NCBI RefSeq assembly: GCF_001866645.1
Contig: NZ_MLYP01000046.1
Coordinates: 1 to 64,000, forward strand
Source of the DNA: Streptomyces colonosanans
GTDB taxonomy: Bacteria > Actinomycetota > Actinomycetes > Streptomycetales > Streptomycetaceae
Length of the DNA: 64,000 nucleotides
Direction: 5' to 3'
The notes beneath the pieces are model-generated. The model saw nothing but the letters and a program-made list of their open reading frames with translations, was not told where the DNA came from and did no database searches. Of the stretch, positions 50,387-60,976 are shown piece by piece. The position numbers and the translations under genes were made by a program. Each line of letters begins with the position of its first letter. The first letter of the stretch is position 1.

Positions 50387-51754
50387 GTGAAGAGCGCCGT
50401 GGAGACCCTGAACCCGACTCGGGTTCGGCTCACTGTTGAGGTGCCCTTCGAGGAGCTCAAGGGCAGCCTCGACGCGGCGTACAAGAAGATCAACCAGCAG
50501 GTCACGGTCAAGGGCTTCCGCAAGGGCAAGATCCCGGCCCGGGTCATCGACCAGCGGTTCGGCCGCGGTGCCGTGCTGGAGGAGGCCGTCAACGACGCGC
50601 TGCCGAAGTTCTACACCGAGGCGGTCAACGAGGCCGAGCTGAACCCGCTGGGCCAGCCCGAGGTCGACATCAAGGAGCTGAAGGACAACGAGGTGCTGTC
50701 CTTCACCGCCGAGGTCGACGTCCGCCCGACCCTCGAGATCCCGGACTACTCCGGCATCGAGGTCGAGGTCGACGTCGTCGAGGTGACCGACGAGGACATC
50801 GAGAAGTCGGTCGAGCAGCTGCGTGAGCGCTTCGCCTCGTCGAACCCGGTCGAGCGTGCCGCCGAGGACGGCGACGTCGTCACCCTCGACTTGGAGGCCA
50901 AGGTCGACGGTGAGGTCCTGGAGGACGGCGTCGCCAAGGACGTCTCCTACACCATCGGCTCCGGCGAGCTGCTGGACGGCATCGACGACGCCGTGAAGGG
51001 TCTGTCCGCCGACCAGGAGGCCACCTTCACCTCCGAGCTCAAGGGCGGCTCGGCGACGGGCAAGGAGGCCGAGGTCACCGTCAAGGTCACCCAGGTCGCC
51101 GCCCGTGAACTGCCGGAACTGGACGACGAGTTCGCTCAGCTCGCCTCCGAGTTCGACACGCTGGAGGAGCTGAAGGCGGACAGCCGCAAGCGCCTCGAGA
51201 ACATGAAGGAGTTCGACCAGGCGACGCAGGCCCAGGAGCGTGTCCTGGACAAGCTGCTGGAGCTGGTCGAGGTCCCGGTCCCCGAGAAGCTCCTCGAGGA
51301 CGAGGTCAACACCCGTAAGCACAACCTCGAGCACCACCAGCTCGCCCAGATGGGTCTGACCCTCGACAAGTACCTGGAGATCCAGGGCAAGACCGCCGAG
51401 GAGTTCGACGCCGAGACGCGCGAGGCCGCGGTCAAGGGCATCAAGACCCAGTTCGTGCTCGACGAGCTGGTCAACAAGGAGAAGCTGAGCGTCAGCCAGG
51501 AGGAGCTCACCGAGCACCTCATGCGCCGCGCTGCTTCCTCCGGCATGTCCCCCGACCAGTTCGCCCAGGCGGTCGTCGAGGGTGGCCAGGTCCCGATGCT
51601 GGTCGGCGAGGTCGCCCGCGGCAAGGCGCTCGCGGTGGTCGTCGAGGCCGCCACGGTGAAGGACACCAACGGTGAGATCGTCGACCTGAGCGACGAGGAC
51701 GAGGCCGAGGCCGAGACGGCGGAGGGCTCCGCCGAGGAGAAGCCGGAGGCGTAA
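50387..51754 (+). CDS. tig: Trigger factor
   Basis: A 455-aa ribosome-bound chaperone and peptidyl-prolyl isomerase. The ribosome-binding domain has the signature KGFRKGKIPARVIDQRFG (about 42-59); the FKBP-like PPIase domain follows at about 155-240 (EDGDVVTLDLEAKVDG); the C-terminal chaperone arms end in an acidic tail (DEDEAEAETAEG). Start GTG 50387 with AAGGAG at -12. It precedes the clpP operon in the tig-clpP1-clpP2-clpX order conserved in Streptomyces. Confidence 0.96.
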   Translation: MKSAVETLNPTRVRLTVEVPFEELKGSLDAAYKKINQQVTVKGFRKGKIPARVIDQRFGRGAVLEEAVNDALPKFYTEAVNEAELNPLGQPEVDIKELKDNEVLSFTAEVDVRPTLEIPDYSGIEVEVDVVEVTDEDIEKSVEQLRERFASSNPVERAAEDGDVVTLDLEAKVDGEVLEDGVAKDVSYTIGSGELLDGIDDAVKGLSADQEATFTSELKGGSATGKEAEVTVKVTQVAARELPELDDEFAQLASEFDTLEELKADSRKRLENMKEFDQATQAQERVLDKLLELVEVPVPEKLLEDEVNTRKHNLEHHQLAQMGLTLDKYLEIQGKTAEEFDAETREAAVKGIKTQFVLDELVNKEKLSVSQEELTEHLMRRAASSGMSPDQFAQAVVEGGQVPMLVGEVARGKALAVVVEAATVKDTNGEIVDLSDEDEAEAETAEGSAEEKPEA

Positions 51755-51778
51755 CCTCCCCGCGGCACGACAGCTGTA

Positions 51779-51817
51779 CGACGGGCCCCAGGACGCACAG
51801 CGCCCTGGGGCCCGTCG
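51779..51817 (+). terminator. Terminator of tig
   Basis: Perfect 14-bp stem (51779-51792 with 51804-51817), 11-nt loop, 24 nt past the stop. The rest of 51755-52177 holds the ClgR and promoter sites listed next. Confidence 0.85.
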
Positions 51818-51999
51818 CCGTCTGTGCCCGCCCGATGACGGACGCGATCCACGGCCGTGACGTCCGTGGCGCCGAGCGAGCGCGGATCGACCCCACCGAC
51901 GCGACGACTGCGGCGCCTGCGGCGACAATGGACCCGGGTCCGGGGCGCGGTCCGCAACGGCGCCATGGCCATCGGACCCGGTACGGGCCAGGGCCCATG

Positions 52000-52013
52000 C
52001 GCTGACAGCGAAC
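52000..52013 (-). promoter_or_regulatory. ClgR box upstream of clpP1
   Basis: CGC-TGACA-GCGAAC; on the minus strand GTTCGC-N5-GCG, an exact match to the ClgR consensus that activates clpP1clpP2 in Streptomyces. It lies 165-178 nt before the clpP1 start. Confidence 0.75.
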
Positions 52014-52025
52014 ACCCGCGGAAGC

Positions 52026-52052
52026 GGGATGGCACCCGCCTGCCTGCGCGTT
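52026..52052 (+). promoter_or_regulatory. Candidate clpP1 promoter, SigR-like
   Basis: GGGAT (52026-52030), 19 nt, GTT (52050-52052), one mismatch from GGAAT-N18-GTT and the same spacing as the candidate before the reductase gene. It lies just downstream of the ClgR box. A housekeeping -10 TAGGGT (52052-52057) overlaps. Confidence 0.4.
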
Positions 52053-52177
52053 AGGGTCCATGAATACGAGGGCAGGGGAGTCCCCGGAGCCGCCCCGGCA
52101 GAGGCCGCGCGGGGTCCCACGCCCCAGCAGAACACGTGAGACGGCCCCGCGCCGTCGTAAGACGAGCAGGTGGATAC

Positions 52178-52801
52178 GTGACGAATCTGATGCCCTCCGC
52201 CGCCGGCGAGCCTTCCATTGGTGGCGGCCTCGGTGACCAGGTCTACAGCCGGCTGCTCAACGAGCGGATCATCTTCCTCGGCCAGCCGGTCGACGACGAC
52301 ATCGCCAACCGGATCACCGCACAGCTGCTGCTCCTTGCCGCCGACCCGGACAAGGACATTTACCTGTACATCAACAGCCCTGGTGGGTCCATCACGGCCG
52401 GCATGGCGATCTACGACACCATGCAGTACATCAAGAACGACGTGGTGACGATCGCCATGGGCATGGCGGCGTCCATGGGGCAGTTCCTGCTCAGCGCGGG
52501 CACCCCGGGCAAGCGCTTCGCCCTGCCCAACGCCGAGATCCTGATCCACCAGCCCTCGGCCGGCCTCGCCGGCTCCGCGTCCGACATCAAGATCCACGCC
52601 GAACGGCTGCTGCACACCAAGAAGCGGATGGCCGAGCTCACCGCCTTCCACACCGGCCAGTCGGTCGACCAGGTCACCCGCGACTCCGACCGCGACCGCT
52701 GGTTCGACGCCGACGAGGCCAAGGAGTACGGCCTGATCGACGAGGTCATCACCACCGCTGTCGGCATGCCGGGTGGCGGAGGCACCGGGGCGGGCTCGTA
52801 A
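52178..52801 (+). CDS. clpP1: ATP-dependent Clp protease proteolytic subunit 1
   Basis: A 207-aa ClpP subunit. Catalytic Ser is in MGMAASMGQFLLSAG, His in AEILIHQPSAG and Asp in the DRDRWFDADEA region; YLYINSPGGSITAGMAIYDTM is the handle region. Start GTG 52178 (VTNLMPSAAG) has CAGGTGG ahead. In actinobacteria ClpP1 and ClpP2 form a mixed tetradecamer and degrade proteins unfolded by ClpX or ClpC; in Streptomyces ClpP1 affects aerial growth. Controlled by the ClgR box upstream. Confidence 0.96.
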   Translation: MTNLMPSAAGEPSIGGGLGDQVYSRLLNERIIFLGQPVDDDIANRITAQLLLLAADPDKDIYLYINSPGGSITAGMAIYDTMQYIKNDVVTIAMGMAASMGQFLLSAGTPGKRFALPNAEILIHQPSAGLAGSASDIKIHAERLLHTKKRMAELTAFHTGQSVDQVTRDSDRDRWFDADEAKEYGLIDEVITTAVGMPGGGGTGAGS

Positions 52802-52988
52802 GGGCTCCCACCCGGCCGGGCCCGGCCCGGCCGGCCGCCTGCACCGGCCACCAGCGCCTCAAGGGCCGTACTGGCCCGGAGGCCAGCAGGAGGGCCGGTC
52901 CAGGCCCTCGCAAGGCCGCGAGGGCCCCACAGGCTCCCAGCGCCCCTCCAGCCCCAAGCCACCGCCTCAGCCCTTTTCAGGAGACATC

Positions 52989-53669
52989 GTGAACGACTTC
53001 CCCGGCAGCGGCCTCTACGGCCGTGTGCGCGCCGAGTACACCGCCCCCGTGGCCGAGTCCCGTTACGTCATCCCGCGCTTCGTGGAGCGCACCTCGCAGG
53101 GCGTCCGCGAGTACGACCCCTACGCGAAGCTCTTCGAGGAGCGCGTGATCTTCCTCGGCGTCCAGATCGACGACGCCTCCGCCAACGACGTCATGGCGCA
53201 GCTGCTGTGCCTGGAGTCGATGGACCCCGACCGTGACATCTCGGTCTACATCAACAGCCCCGGCGGCTCCTTCACCGCGCTCACGGCCATCTACGACACG
53301 ATGCAGTTCGTGAAGCCGGACATCCAGACGGTCTGCATGGGCCAGGCGGCCTCCGCCGCGGCGGTCCTGCTGGCCGCGGGCACCCCGGGCAAGCGCATGG
53401 CGCTCCCGAACGCCCGTGTGCTGATCCACCAGCCGTACAGCGAGACGGGCCGCGGCCAGGTCTCCGACCTGGAGATCGCCGCCAACGAGATCCTCCGGAT
53501 GCGCGCGCAGCTGGAGGAGATGCTGGCCAAGCACTCGAACACGCCGATCGAGAAGATCCGCGAGGACATCGAGCGCGACAAGATCCTCACGGCCGAGGAC
53601 GCGCTGGCGTACGGTCTGATCGACCAGATCGTCTCGACCCGCAAGATGAACAACGCATCGGTCCGCTGA
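52989..53669 (+). CDS. clpP2: ATP-dependent Clp protease proteolytic subunit 2
   Basis: A 226-aa ClpP subunit. Catalytic Ser is in MGQAASAAAVLLAAG, His in RVLIHQPYSETGRGQ and the handle is VYINSPGGSFTALTAIYDTM. The N-terminus (VNDFPGSGLYGRVRAEYTAP) is longer than in ClpP1. GTG 52989 with AGGAGA 4-9 nt ahead. The 187-nt gap from clpP1 contains no gene and no terminator hairpin that stands out, so both are one transcript. Confidence 0.96.
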   Translation: MNDFPGSGLYGRVRAEYTAPVAESRYVIPRFVERTSQGVREYDPYAKLFEERVIFLGVQIDDASANDVMAQLLCLESMDPDRDISVYINSPGGSFTALTAIYDTMQFVKPDIQTVCMGQAASAAAVLLAAGTPGKRMALPNARVLIHQPYSETGRGQVSDLEIAANEILRMRAQLEEMLAKHSNTPIEKIREDIERDKILTAEDALAYGLIDQIVSTRKMNNASVR

Positions 53670-53715
53670 CGCGAATCCACTCGATTCGTCGTCCGGGCCT
53701 GTATCGTCTGCCGCT

Positions 53716-53763
53716 CCTCGGCACGGTTCGGCACGGTGCACCTCCCAGTGAACCGTGCCGAGG
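53716..53763 (+). terminator. Terminator of the clpP operon
   Basis: Perfect 14-bp stem (53716-53729 with 53750-53763), 20-nt loop, 47 nt after clpP2. Confidence 0.75.
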
Positions 53764-53862
53764 GGGGCCCGAACGGGGGGCTCGGCAAGGTACCGTCGGA
53801 TATAAGGCAGCACCAGGAGCCGCTGGACCCAAGGCGTCTCCCAGGCGAAGGGGAAGCACACC

Positions 53863-55149
<1,287 letters not shown>

Positions 55150-55162
55150 CCGCCGGTTCCAC

Positions 55163-55206
55163 ACATGGGAAAGGGGCCCCGGTCGACCGGGGCCCCTTTC
55201 CCATGT
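55163..55206. terminator. Bidirectional terminator, clpX / Q-P-G-Y protein
   Basis: A perfect 44-nt palindrome, 20-bp arms around TCGA, between convergent stops. Confidence 0.95.
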
Positions 55207-55219
55207 CACGCGCCTGGCA

Positions 55220-56182
55220 TCAGGCCTTGACGCGAACTTCCTTGCGGAACTTGGCGGTCAGCTCGGCCGCGCTCTGCAGATCGGGGCTCTTGCCGGACGC
55301 GGCGTCGGCCATGTCCACGTGGATGAAGACGCCGATCGTGCTGTGGTCGCCCCAGATGCACACAGGCAAGTGGATATCCTGCGAGCCCTCCTTGACCTTC
55401 ATCTCCTGGCACTTGAGGACCGCACCGTCGAGACCGCTCGGCTTGTAGGCCTGCGGGCTGCCGATGACTTCGCCGTCGCTGTCCTTCGATGCGTTCTTCT
55501 TGGTATCGGCGAACATGAGATCGACGACCTTCTCCGGATCGTCGATCTCGCCGTAGACGCCCATAAAGTTGATCGCCTGCGCGCTCAGCGGGTTGGCCTC
55601 GTCCCCGGCCTGGTAGGCGGCGTTCACATCCTTGGCATTCTTCACGCCGTGCTTCTCGGCGTCCTGCACGTCGCTCTTGCTGAAGCCGCCGCCTTTGTCG
55701 CTGCCAGCGTTCTTGAACTTACCGCCGAGAACCGTCGCCGGCGTCGTCAGCTTGTGCGCGCCGTCATCCTTGATGCCCGAACCCCCACCCCCGCCGATCA
55801 CGAGGTACGCGCCCACCGCGATCGCCGCCACGACCGCGACCGCGCCGATGATCAGGGCCGTCTTCTTCCCGCCGCCACCGGAGGCCGGCGGCGGCTCCGG
55901 TATGGCGCCGTAAGGCGGCTGCTGGCCGTACTGGGGCTGCTGACCGTACGGCGGCTGCTGCTGCCCGTACGGGTTCTGCTGGGGCGGGACGCCCTGCGGG
56001 GGCTGCTGCGGGTAGCCGTACCCGGGCTGCGGCTGGGCCGGCGGGGCCTGCTGGGGGTAGCCGTAGCCGGGCTGGGGGGCCTGCGGCGGCTGGCCATAGG
56101 GCCCAGGCTGCTGCCCCGGCTGGCCGTACGGTCCGGGCTGCTGGGGCTGCCCGCCGTACGGGCCCGGCTGGTTGTAGCTCAT
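55220..56182 (-). CDS. Membrane protein with Q/P/G/Y-rich N-terminus
   Basis: A 320-aa protein. Residues 1-100 are low-complexity repeats of QPGPYGQP and QPGYGYPQQ type, cytosolic; one membrane helix follows at about 108-128 (TALIIGAVAVVAAIAVGAYLVI); the outside ~190 residues form a globular domain with two Cys (LKCQEMKV, LPVCIWGD), possibly a disulphide. The domain with VCIWGDHSTIG is known from many Streptomyces hypothetical proteins. No function is assigned. Convergent with clpX, divergent from valS. Confidence 0.8.
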   Translation of the reverse strand: MSYNQPGPYGGQPQQPGPYGQPGQQPGPYGQPPQAPQPGYGYPQQAPPAQPQPGYGYPQQPPQGVPPQQNPYGQQQPPYGQQPQYGQQPPYGAIPEPPPASGGGGKKTALIIGAVAVVAAIAVGAYLVIGGGGGSGIKDDGAHKLTTPATVLGGKFKNAGSDKGGGFSKSDVQDAEKHGVKNAKDVNAAYQAGDEANPLSAQAINFMGVYGEIDDPEKVVDLMFADTKKNASKDSDGEVIGSPQAYKPSGLDGAVLKCQEMKVKEGSQDIHLPVCIWGDHSTIGVFIHVDMADAASGKSPDLQSAAELTAKFRKEVRVKA

Positions 56183-56319
56183 TGCGTGGGTTCCCCTCCA
56201 GGTGCTTATACGTTCAAGACATCCTGGCTCAGATATGGCGCGCGCACGTCATCGGGCCGCACACCGTTACCAAACAAAGGCGTTTCGGGGCTGGCCCGTA
56301 CCACCCCTAAACTGGCCCC

Positions 56320-58944
56320 GTGACCGATAACGCTCAGCAGCAGCCATCAGCGCCCTCCACCGAACTGCCGACCCAGTACGCGCCGGCCGACGTAGAGGGG
56401 CCGCTGTACGAGCGCTGGGTAGAGCAGGGTTACTTCGAGGCCGACGAGAAGAGCGACAAGCCCCCCTTCACCGTCGTCATCCCGCCGCCGAACGTCACCG
56501 GAAGCCTGCACCTCGGGCACGCCTTCGAGCACACCCTCATCGACGCCCTCACCCGCCGCAAGCGCATGCAGGGCTACGAGACGCTGTGGCAGCCCGGCAT
56601 GGACCACGCCGGTATCGCCACGCAGAACGTCGTCGAGCGGGAGCTCGCCAAGGAAGCCAAGTCGCGGCACGACCTGGGCCGCGAGGCCTTCGTCGACCGC
56701 GTCTGGCAGTGGAAGTCCGAGTCCGGCGGGCAGATCTCCGGTCAGATGCGGCGCCTGGGAGACGGCGTCGCCTGGTCGCGTGAGCGCTTCACCATGGACG
56801 AGGGGCTGTCGCAGGCCGTTCAGACCATCTTCAAGCGGCTCTACGACGACGAACTCATCTACCGCGCCGAGCGCATCATCAACTGGTGCCCGCGCTGTCT
56901 GACCGCCATCTCCGACATCGAGGTGGAGTACCAGGACGACGACGGCGAGCTGGTGTCCATCCGCTACGGCGAGGGCGACGCCTCGATCGTCGTCGCGACG
57001 ACCCGCGCGGAGACGATGCTCGGCGACACCGCCGTCGCGGTGCACCCGGACGACGACCGCTACCGGCACATGGTCGGCACCGAGATCGAGCTGCCGCTGA
57101 CCGGCCGCCGCATCCCCGTGGTCGCCGACGAGCACGTCGACCCCGAGTTCGGCACCGGCGCCGTCAAGGTCACGCCCGCCCATGACCCGAACGACTTCGA
57201 GATCGGGCAGCGGCACAACCTGCCGTCCGTCGCCGTCATGGACGAGCACGCGGTGATCACCACCCACGGCCCCTTCCAGGGCCTGGACCGCCTGGAGGCC
57301 CGCTCGGCCATCGTCGCCGCGCTGCGCGCCGAAGGCCGGATCGTGTCCGAGAAGCGGCCCTACGTCCACTCGGTCGGCCACTGCTCCCGCTGCAAGACCA
57401 CCATCGAGCCGCGGCTGTCCATGCAGTGGTGGGTCAAGGTCGGACCGCTCGCGAAGGCCGCCGGTGACGCGGTCCGCGAGGGCAAGGTCAAGATCCACCC
57501 GCAGGAGATGGAGAAGCGGTACTTCGACTGGGTCGACAACCTCCACGACTGGTGCATCTCCCGCCAGTTGTGGTGGGGCCACCGCATCCCGGTCTGGTAC
57601 GGGCCCAGCGGCGAGGTCGTCTGCGTCGGACCGAACGAGGAGCCGCCGAGCGGCGAGGGCTGGCACCAGGACACCGACGTCCTCGACACCTGGTTCTCCT
57701 CCGGCCTGTGGCCGTTCTCCACCCTGGGCTGGCCCGAGCAGACCGAGAGCCTCGCGAAGTTCTACCCGAACTCCGTCCTGGTCACCGGCTACGACATCCT
57801 CTTCTTCTGGGTCGCCCGGATGATGATGTTCGGCCTGTACGCGATGGACGGCACGCCGCCGTTCCACACCGTCGCCCTGCACGGCATGGTCCGCGACCAG
57901 TTCGGCAAGAAGATGTCGAAGTCCTTCGGCAACGCGGTCAACCCGCTCGACTGGATGGACAAGTACGGTTCGGACGCGCTGAGGTTCACGCTGGCGCGCG
58001 GCGCCAACCCGGGCGTCGACGTCCCGATCGGCGAGGACTGGGTCCAGGGCTCCCGCAACTTCGCCAACAAGATCTGGAACGCCACGCGCTTCGCGCTGAT
58101 GAACGGCGCGACGGTCGAGGGCCCGCTGCCCGACGCGTCCGCGATGTCGGCCACGGACCGCTGGATCCTGTCCCGGCTGAACTCGGTCGTGGCCGAAGTC
58201 GACGCGTACTACGAGGACTTCCAGTTCGCCAAGCTGTCCGACGCCCTCTTCCACTTCGCGTGGGACGAGGTCTTCGACTGGTACGTCGAGCTGTCCAAGA
58301 CGACGTTCCAGGCGGGCGGCGAGGCGGCCAAGGTCTCCCAGCGTGTCCTCGGCGAGGTCCTGGACGTCACCCTGAAGATGCTGCACCCGATCGTGCCCTT
58401 CGTCACCGAGACGCTGTGGACCACTCTTACGGGTGGCGAGTCGCTCGTCATCGCCGACTGGCCGAAGGACAGTGGCTTCCGCGACCAGGCGGCCGAGAAG
58501 GAGATCGAGACCCTCCAGTCGGTCATCACGGAGGTCCGCCGCTTCCGCGCCGACCAGGGCCTGCAGCCCGGCCAGCGCGTCCCGGCCCGGCTGACCCTCG
58601 ACGGTACGGCACTCGCCCCGCACGAGGCGGCCATCCGCCAGCTGCTGCGTCTGCAGCCGGAGGGCGAGGGCTTCACGGCGACGGCGACCCTGCCGATCGC
58701 GGGCGCCACGGTCGCGCTGGACCTGTCCGGCACGATCGACGTGGCGGCGGAGCGCAAGCGCCTGGCCAAGGACCTGGCCGCGGCGCAGAAGGAGCGGCAG
58801 CAGGCGGAGGCCAAGCTCGGCAACGAGGCCTTCCTCGCGAAGGCCCCGGACCACGTCGTGGAGAAGATCCGCACGCGGCTCGCCAAGGCCGATGAGGACA
58901 TCGCGCGGATCGAGAACCAGCTGGCCGAACTTCCGGCGAACTGA
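56320..58944 (+). CDS. valS: Valyl-tRNA synthetase
   Basis: An 874-aa class I synthetase. HIGH motif is GSLHLGHAFEHT, the editing domain lies about residues 195-340 (TTRAETMLGDTAVAVHP), the KMSKS motif is FGKKMSKSFGNAV, and the C-terminal coiled-coil arm is at about 800-874 (RLAKDLAAAQKERQQAEAKLG). GTG at 56320. No T-box leader is recognisable upstream. Start of the valS-folC-DUF4233-ndk series. Confidence 0.97.
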   Translation: MTDNAQQQPSAPSTELPTQYAPADVEGPLYERWVEQGYFEADEKSDKPPFTVVIPPPNVTGSLHLGHAFEHTLIDALTRRKRMQGYETLWQPGMDHAGIATQNVVERELAKEAKSRHDLGREAFVDRVWQWKSESGGQISGQMRRLGDGVAWSRERFTMDEGLSQAVQTIFKRLYDDELIYRAERIINWCPRCLTAISDIEVEYQDDDGELVSIRYGEGDASIVVATTRAETMLGDTAVAVHPDDDRYRHMVGTEIELPLTGRRIPVVADEHVDPEFGTGAVKVTPAHDPNDFEIGQRHNLPSVAVMDEHAVITTHGPFQGLDRLEARSAIVAALRAEGRIVSEKRPYVHSVGHCSRCKTTIEPRLSMQWWVKVGPLAKAAGDAVREGKVKIHPQEMEKRYFDWVDNLHDWCISRQLWWGHRIPVWYGPSGEVVCVGPNEEPPSGEGWHQDTDVLDTWFSSGLWPFSTLGWPEQTESLAKFYPNSVLVTGYDILFFWVARMMMFGLYAMDGTPPFHTVALHGMVRDQFGKKMSKSFGNAVNPLDWMDKYGSDALRFTLARGANPGVDVPIGEDWVQGSRNFANKIWNATRFALMNGATVEGPLPDASAMSATDRWILSRLNSVVAEVDAYYEDFQFAKLSDALFHFAWDEVFDWYVELSKTTFQAGGEAAKVSQRVLGEVLDVTLKMLHPIVPFVTETLWTTLTGGESLVIADWPKDSGFRDQAAEKEIETLQSVITEVRRFRADQGLQPGQRVPARLTLDGTALAPHEAAIRQLLRLQPEGEGFTATATLPIAGATVALDLSGTIDVAAERKRLAKDLAAAQKERQQAEAKLGNEAFLAKAPDHVVEKIRTRLAKADEDIARIENQLAELPAN

Positions 58945-58962
58945 TCCGGGACACGGACCCAC

Positions 58963-58995
58963 GCGGGCCCGACGCCATACAGGCGCCGGGCCCGC
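58963..58995 (+). terminator. Terminator of valS
   Basis: 14-bp stem with one mismatch (58963-58976 with 58982-58995), 5-nt loop, followed by TTTCGTG. Confidence 0.8.
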
Positions 58996-59020
58996 TTTCG
59001 TGTGTACGTAGACTGGGCTC

Positions 59021-60529
59021 GTGAGTGACCTGCCCCCGCGCGACCCCAACGAGAGCGACCCCTTCGAGCAGATCGTCGCGGACGAGACCCATCGCGACCC
59101 CGACCTCGCCGTGATCGAGGCCGGCAGCCGCACCCTGCGCACGCAGGGCGGCCCGCCGCAGGCCGACGTGCCCGCACGGCCCGACGACCCCGAGGTCGAC
59201 AAGGCGCTGCGAGCGGTCGAGGCCGAGCTGGCCAACCGCTGGGGCGAGACCAAACTGGAGCCGTCCGTCAGCCGTATCTCGGCACTGATGGACGTGCTGG
59301 GCGAGCCGCAGCGGTCGTACCCCTCCATCCACATCACGGGCACCAACGGCAAGACGTCCACCGCCCGCATGATCGAGGCCCTCCTCGGCGCCTTCGAACT
59401 GCGCACCGGCCGGTACACGAGCCCGCACGTGCAGTCGATCACCGAGCGCATCAGCCTCGACGGCGCCCCCATCTCAGCCGAGCGGTTCATCGAGACGTAC
59501 GACGACATCAAGCCGTACATCGAGATGGTCGACGCCCAGCAGGAGTACCGGCTCTCCTTCTTCGAGGTGCTCACCGCCATGGCGTACGCGGCCTTCGCGG
59601 ACGCGCCCGTCGATGTCGCCGTCGTCGAGGTGGGCATGGGCGGCAGCTGGGACGCCACCAACGTCATCGACGCCGATGTCGCCGTCGTCACCCCCATAGA
59701 CCTGGACCACACCGACCGGCTCGGTGCCACGCCCGGCGAGATCGCCCGGGAGAAGGCCGGCATCGTCAAGCAGGACGCCACCGTGATCATGGCCCAGCAG
59801 CCGGTCGACGCGGCCCAGGTGCTGCTGAAGAAGGCCGTGGAGGTGGACGCGACCGTGGCCCGCGAGGGCCTGGAGTTCGGTGTCGTCTCCCGGCAGGTGG
59901 CGGTCGGCGGCCAACTCCTCACCCTGCGCGGCCTCGGCGGCGAGTACCACGATGTGTACCTGCCGCTGCACGGCCCCTACCAGGCCCACAACGCGGCCGT
60001 GGCACTCGCCGCGGTCGAGGCGTTCTTCGGCGTCGGCGCCCAGCGGCCCGATCCGCTGGACATCGACACGGTCCGCAAGGCCTTTGCGTCGGTGTCGTCC
60101 CCCGGCCGCCTGGAGGTCGTACGGCGCTCCCCGACCGTCGTCCTGGACGCCGCCCACAATCCCGCGGGTGCCCGTGCCACCGCCGACGCCGTGAGCGAGG
60201 CGTTCGACTTCAGCCGGCTGATCGGCGTCGTCGGCGCGAGCGGCGACAAGAACGTACGAGGTCTCCTGGAGGCCCTCGAACCGATCTTCGCCGAGGTCGT
60301 TGTCACCCAGAACTCCAGCCACCGTGCGATGGACTCCGACGAACTGGCCGCGATCGCCGTCGAGGTCTTCGGCGAGGAGCGGGTCCAGGTCGAGCCGCGG
60401 TTGCCCGACGCGCTGGAGGCCGCGATCACCCTCGCCGAGGAGGAGGGGGAGTACGCGGGTGCCGGCGTACTCGTCACCGGTTCCGTCATCACTGTCGGTG
60501 AGGCCCGACTGCTCCTGGGGAAGGGCTGA
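59021..60529 (+). CDS. folC: Folylpolyglutamate/dihydrofolate synthase
   Basis: A 502-aa Mur-ligase-like enzyme adding glutamate to dihydropteroate and folates. The P-loop is HITGTNGKTSTARMIEALL, then RTGRYTSPHVQSITERI, VEVGMGGSWDATNVID, and VLDAAHNPAGARATADAV. A ~70-residue polar N-terminal extension (ESDPFEQIVADETHRD) is usual for Streptomyces. GTG 59021. Followed after 6 nt by the DUF4233 gene. Confidence 0.96.
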   Translation: MSDLPPRDPNESDPFEQIVADETHRDPDLAVIEAGSRTLRTQGGPPQADVPARPDDPEVDKALRAVEAELANRWGETKLEPSVSRISALMDVLGEPQRSYPSIHITGTNGKTSTARMIEALLGAFELRTGRYTSPHVQSITERISLDGAPISAERFIETYDDIKPYIEMVDAQQEYRLSFFEVLTAMAYAAFADAPVDVAVVEVGMGGSWDATNVIDADVAVVTPIDLDHTDRLGATPGEIAREKAGIVKQDATVIMAQQPVDAAQVLLKKAVEVDATVAREGLEFGVVSRQVAVGGQLLTLRGLGGEYHDVYLPLHGPYQAHNAAVALAAVEAFFGVGAQRPDPLDIDTVRKAFASVSSPGRLEVVRRSPTVVLDAAHNPAGARATADAVSEAFDFSRLIGVVGASGDKNVRGLLEALEPIFAEVVVTQNSSHRAMDSDELAAIAVEVFGEERVQVEPRLPDALEAAITLAEEEGEYAGAGVLVTGSVITVGEARLLLGKG

Positions 60530-60535
60530 CATTCC

Positions 60536-60886
60536 GTGCGTACGCTCTGCGCTTCGACCCTGATCGGCGAGTTCTTCGTCATCGGCTTCGCCGGTCTGGT
60601 CGCGATGAAGGACCCGAACCTGTCCATGGGCACCGTCTGGACGGTCAGCGGCGTCGCCATGGTGCTCAGCATTCTGCTGTGCGGCATGATCACCCGCCCC
60701 GGCGGCGTCCAGCTGGGCTGGGCCCTGCAACTCGCACTGATCGCCTCCGGGTTCTTCGTGACGACGATGTTCTTCCTGGGCGTGGTCTTCGCGGCGCTGT
60801 GGTGGGCGTCCGTGCACTACGGAAGAAAGATCGACGAGGCGAAGGCACGGTTCGCCGCACAGAGCGATGAGGGCAGCCCGGCCTAG
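60536..60886 (+). CDS. DUF4233 membrane protein
   Basis: A 116-aa protein with four membrane helices: about 5-25, 30-52, 60-75 and 77-97. It belongs to the DUF4233 family that nearly always lies directly after folC in actinobacteria. Charged cytosolic tail (YGRKIDEAKARFAAQSDEG). GTG at 60536, 6 nt past folC, so translation may be coupled. Function unknown; conservation with folC suggests a link to folate or cell-envelope steps, not tested here. Confidence 0.85.
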   Translation: MRTLCASTLIGEFFVIGFAGLVAMKDPNLSMGTVWTVSGVAMVLSILLCGMITRPGGVQLGWALQLALIASGFFVTTMFFLGVVFAALWWASVHYGRKIDEAKARFAAQSDEGSPA

Positions 60887-60976
60887 CCGCACGGCTTGAC
60901 GCTGAGTGACGCTCCCCACCACCTGCCCTGTAGCCTCTACGCACCGCACAACCGTGACCTGTAAGGAGCCACCCCC

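Noticed and set aside
56183..56319. T-box leader before valS
   Set aside because: Only 137 nt between divergent genes and no T-box sequence or specifier loop visible.
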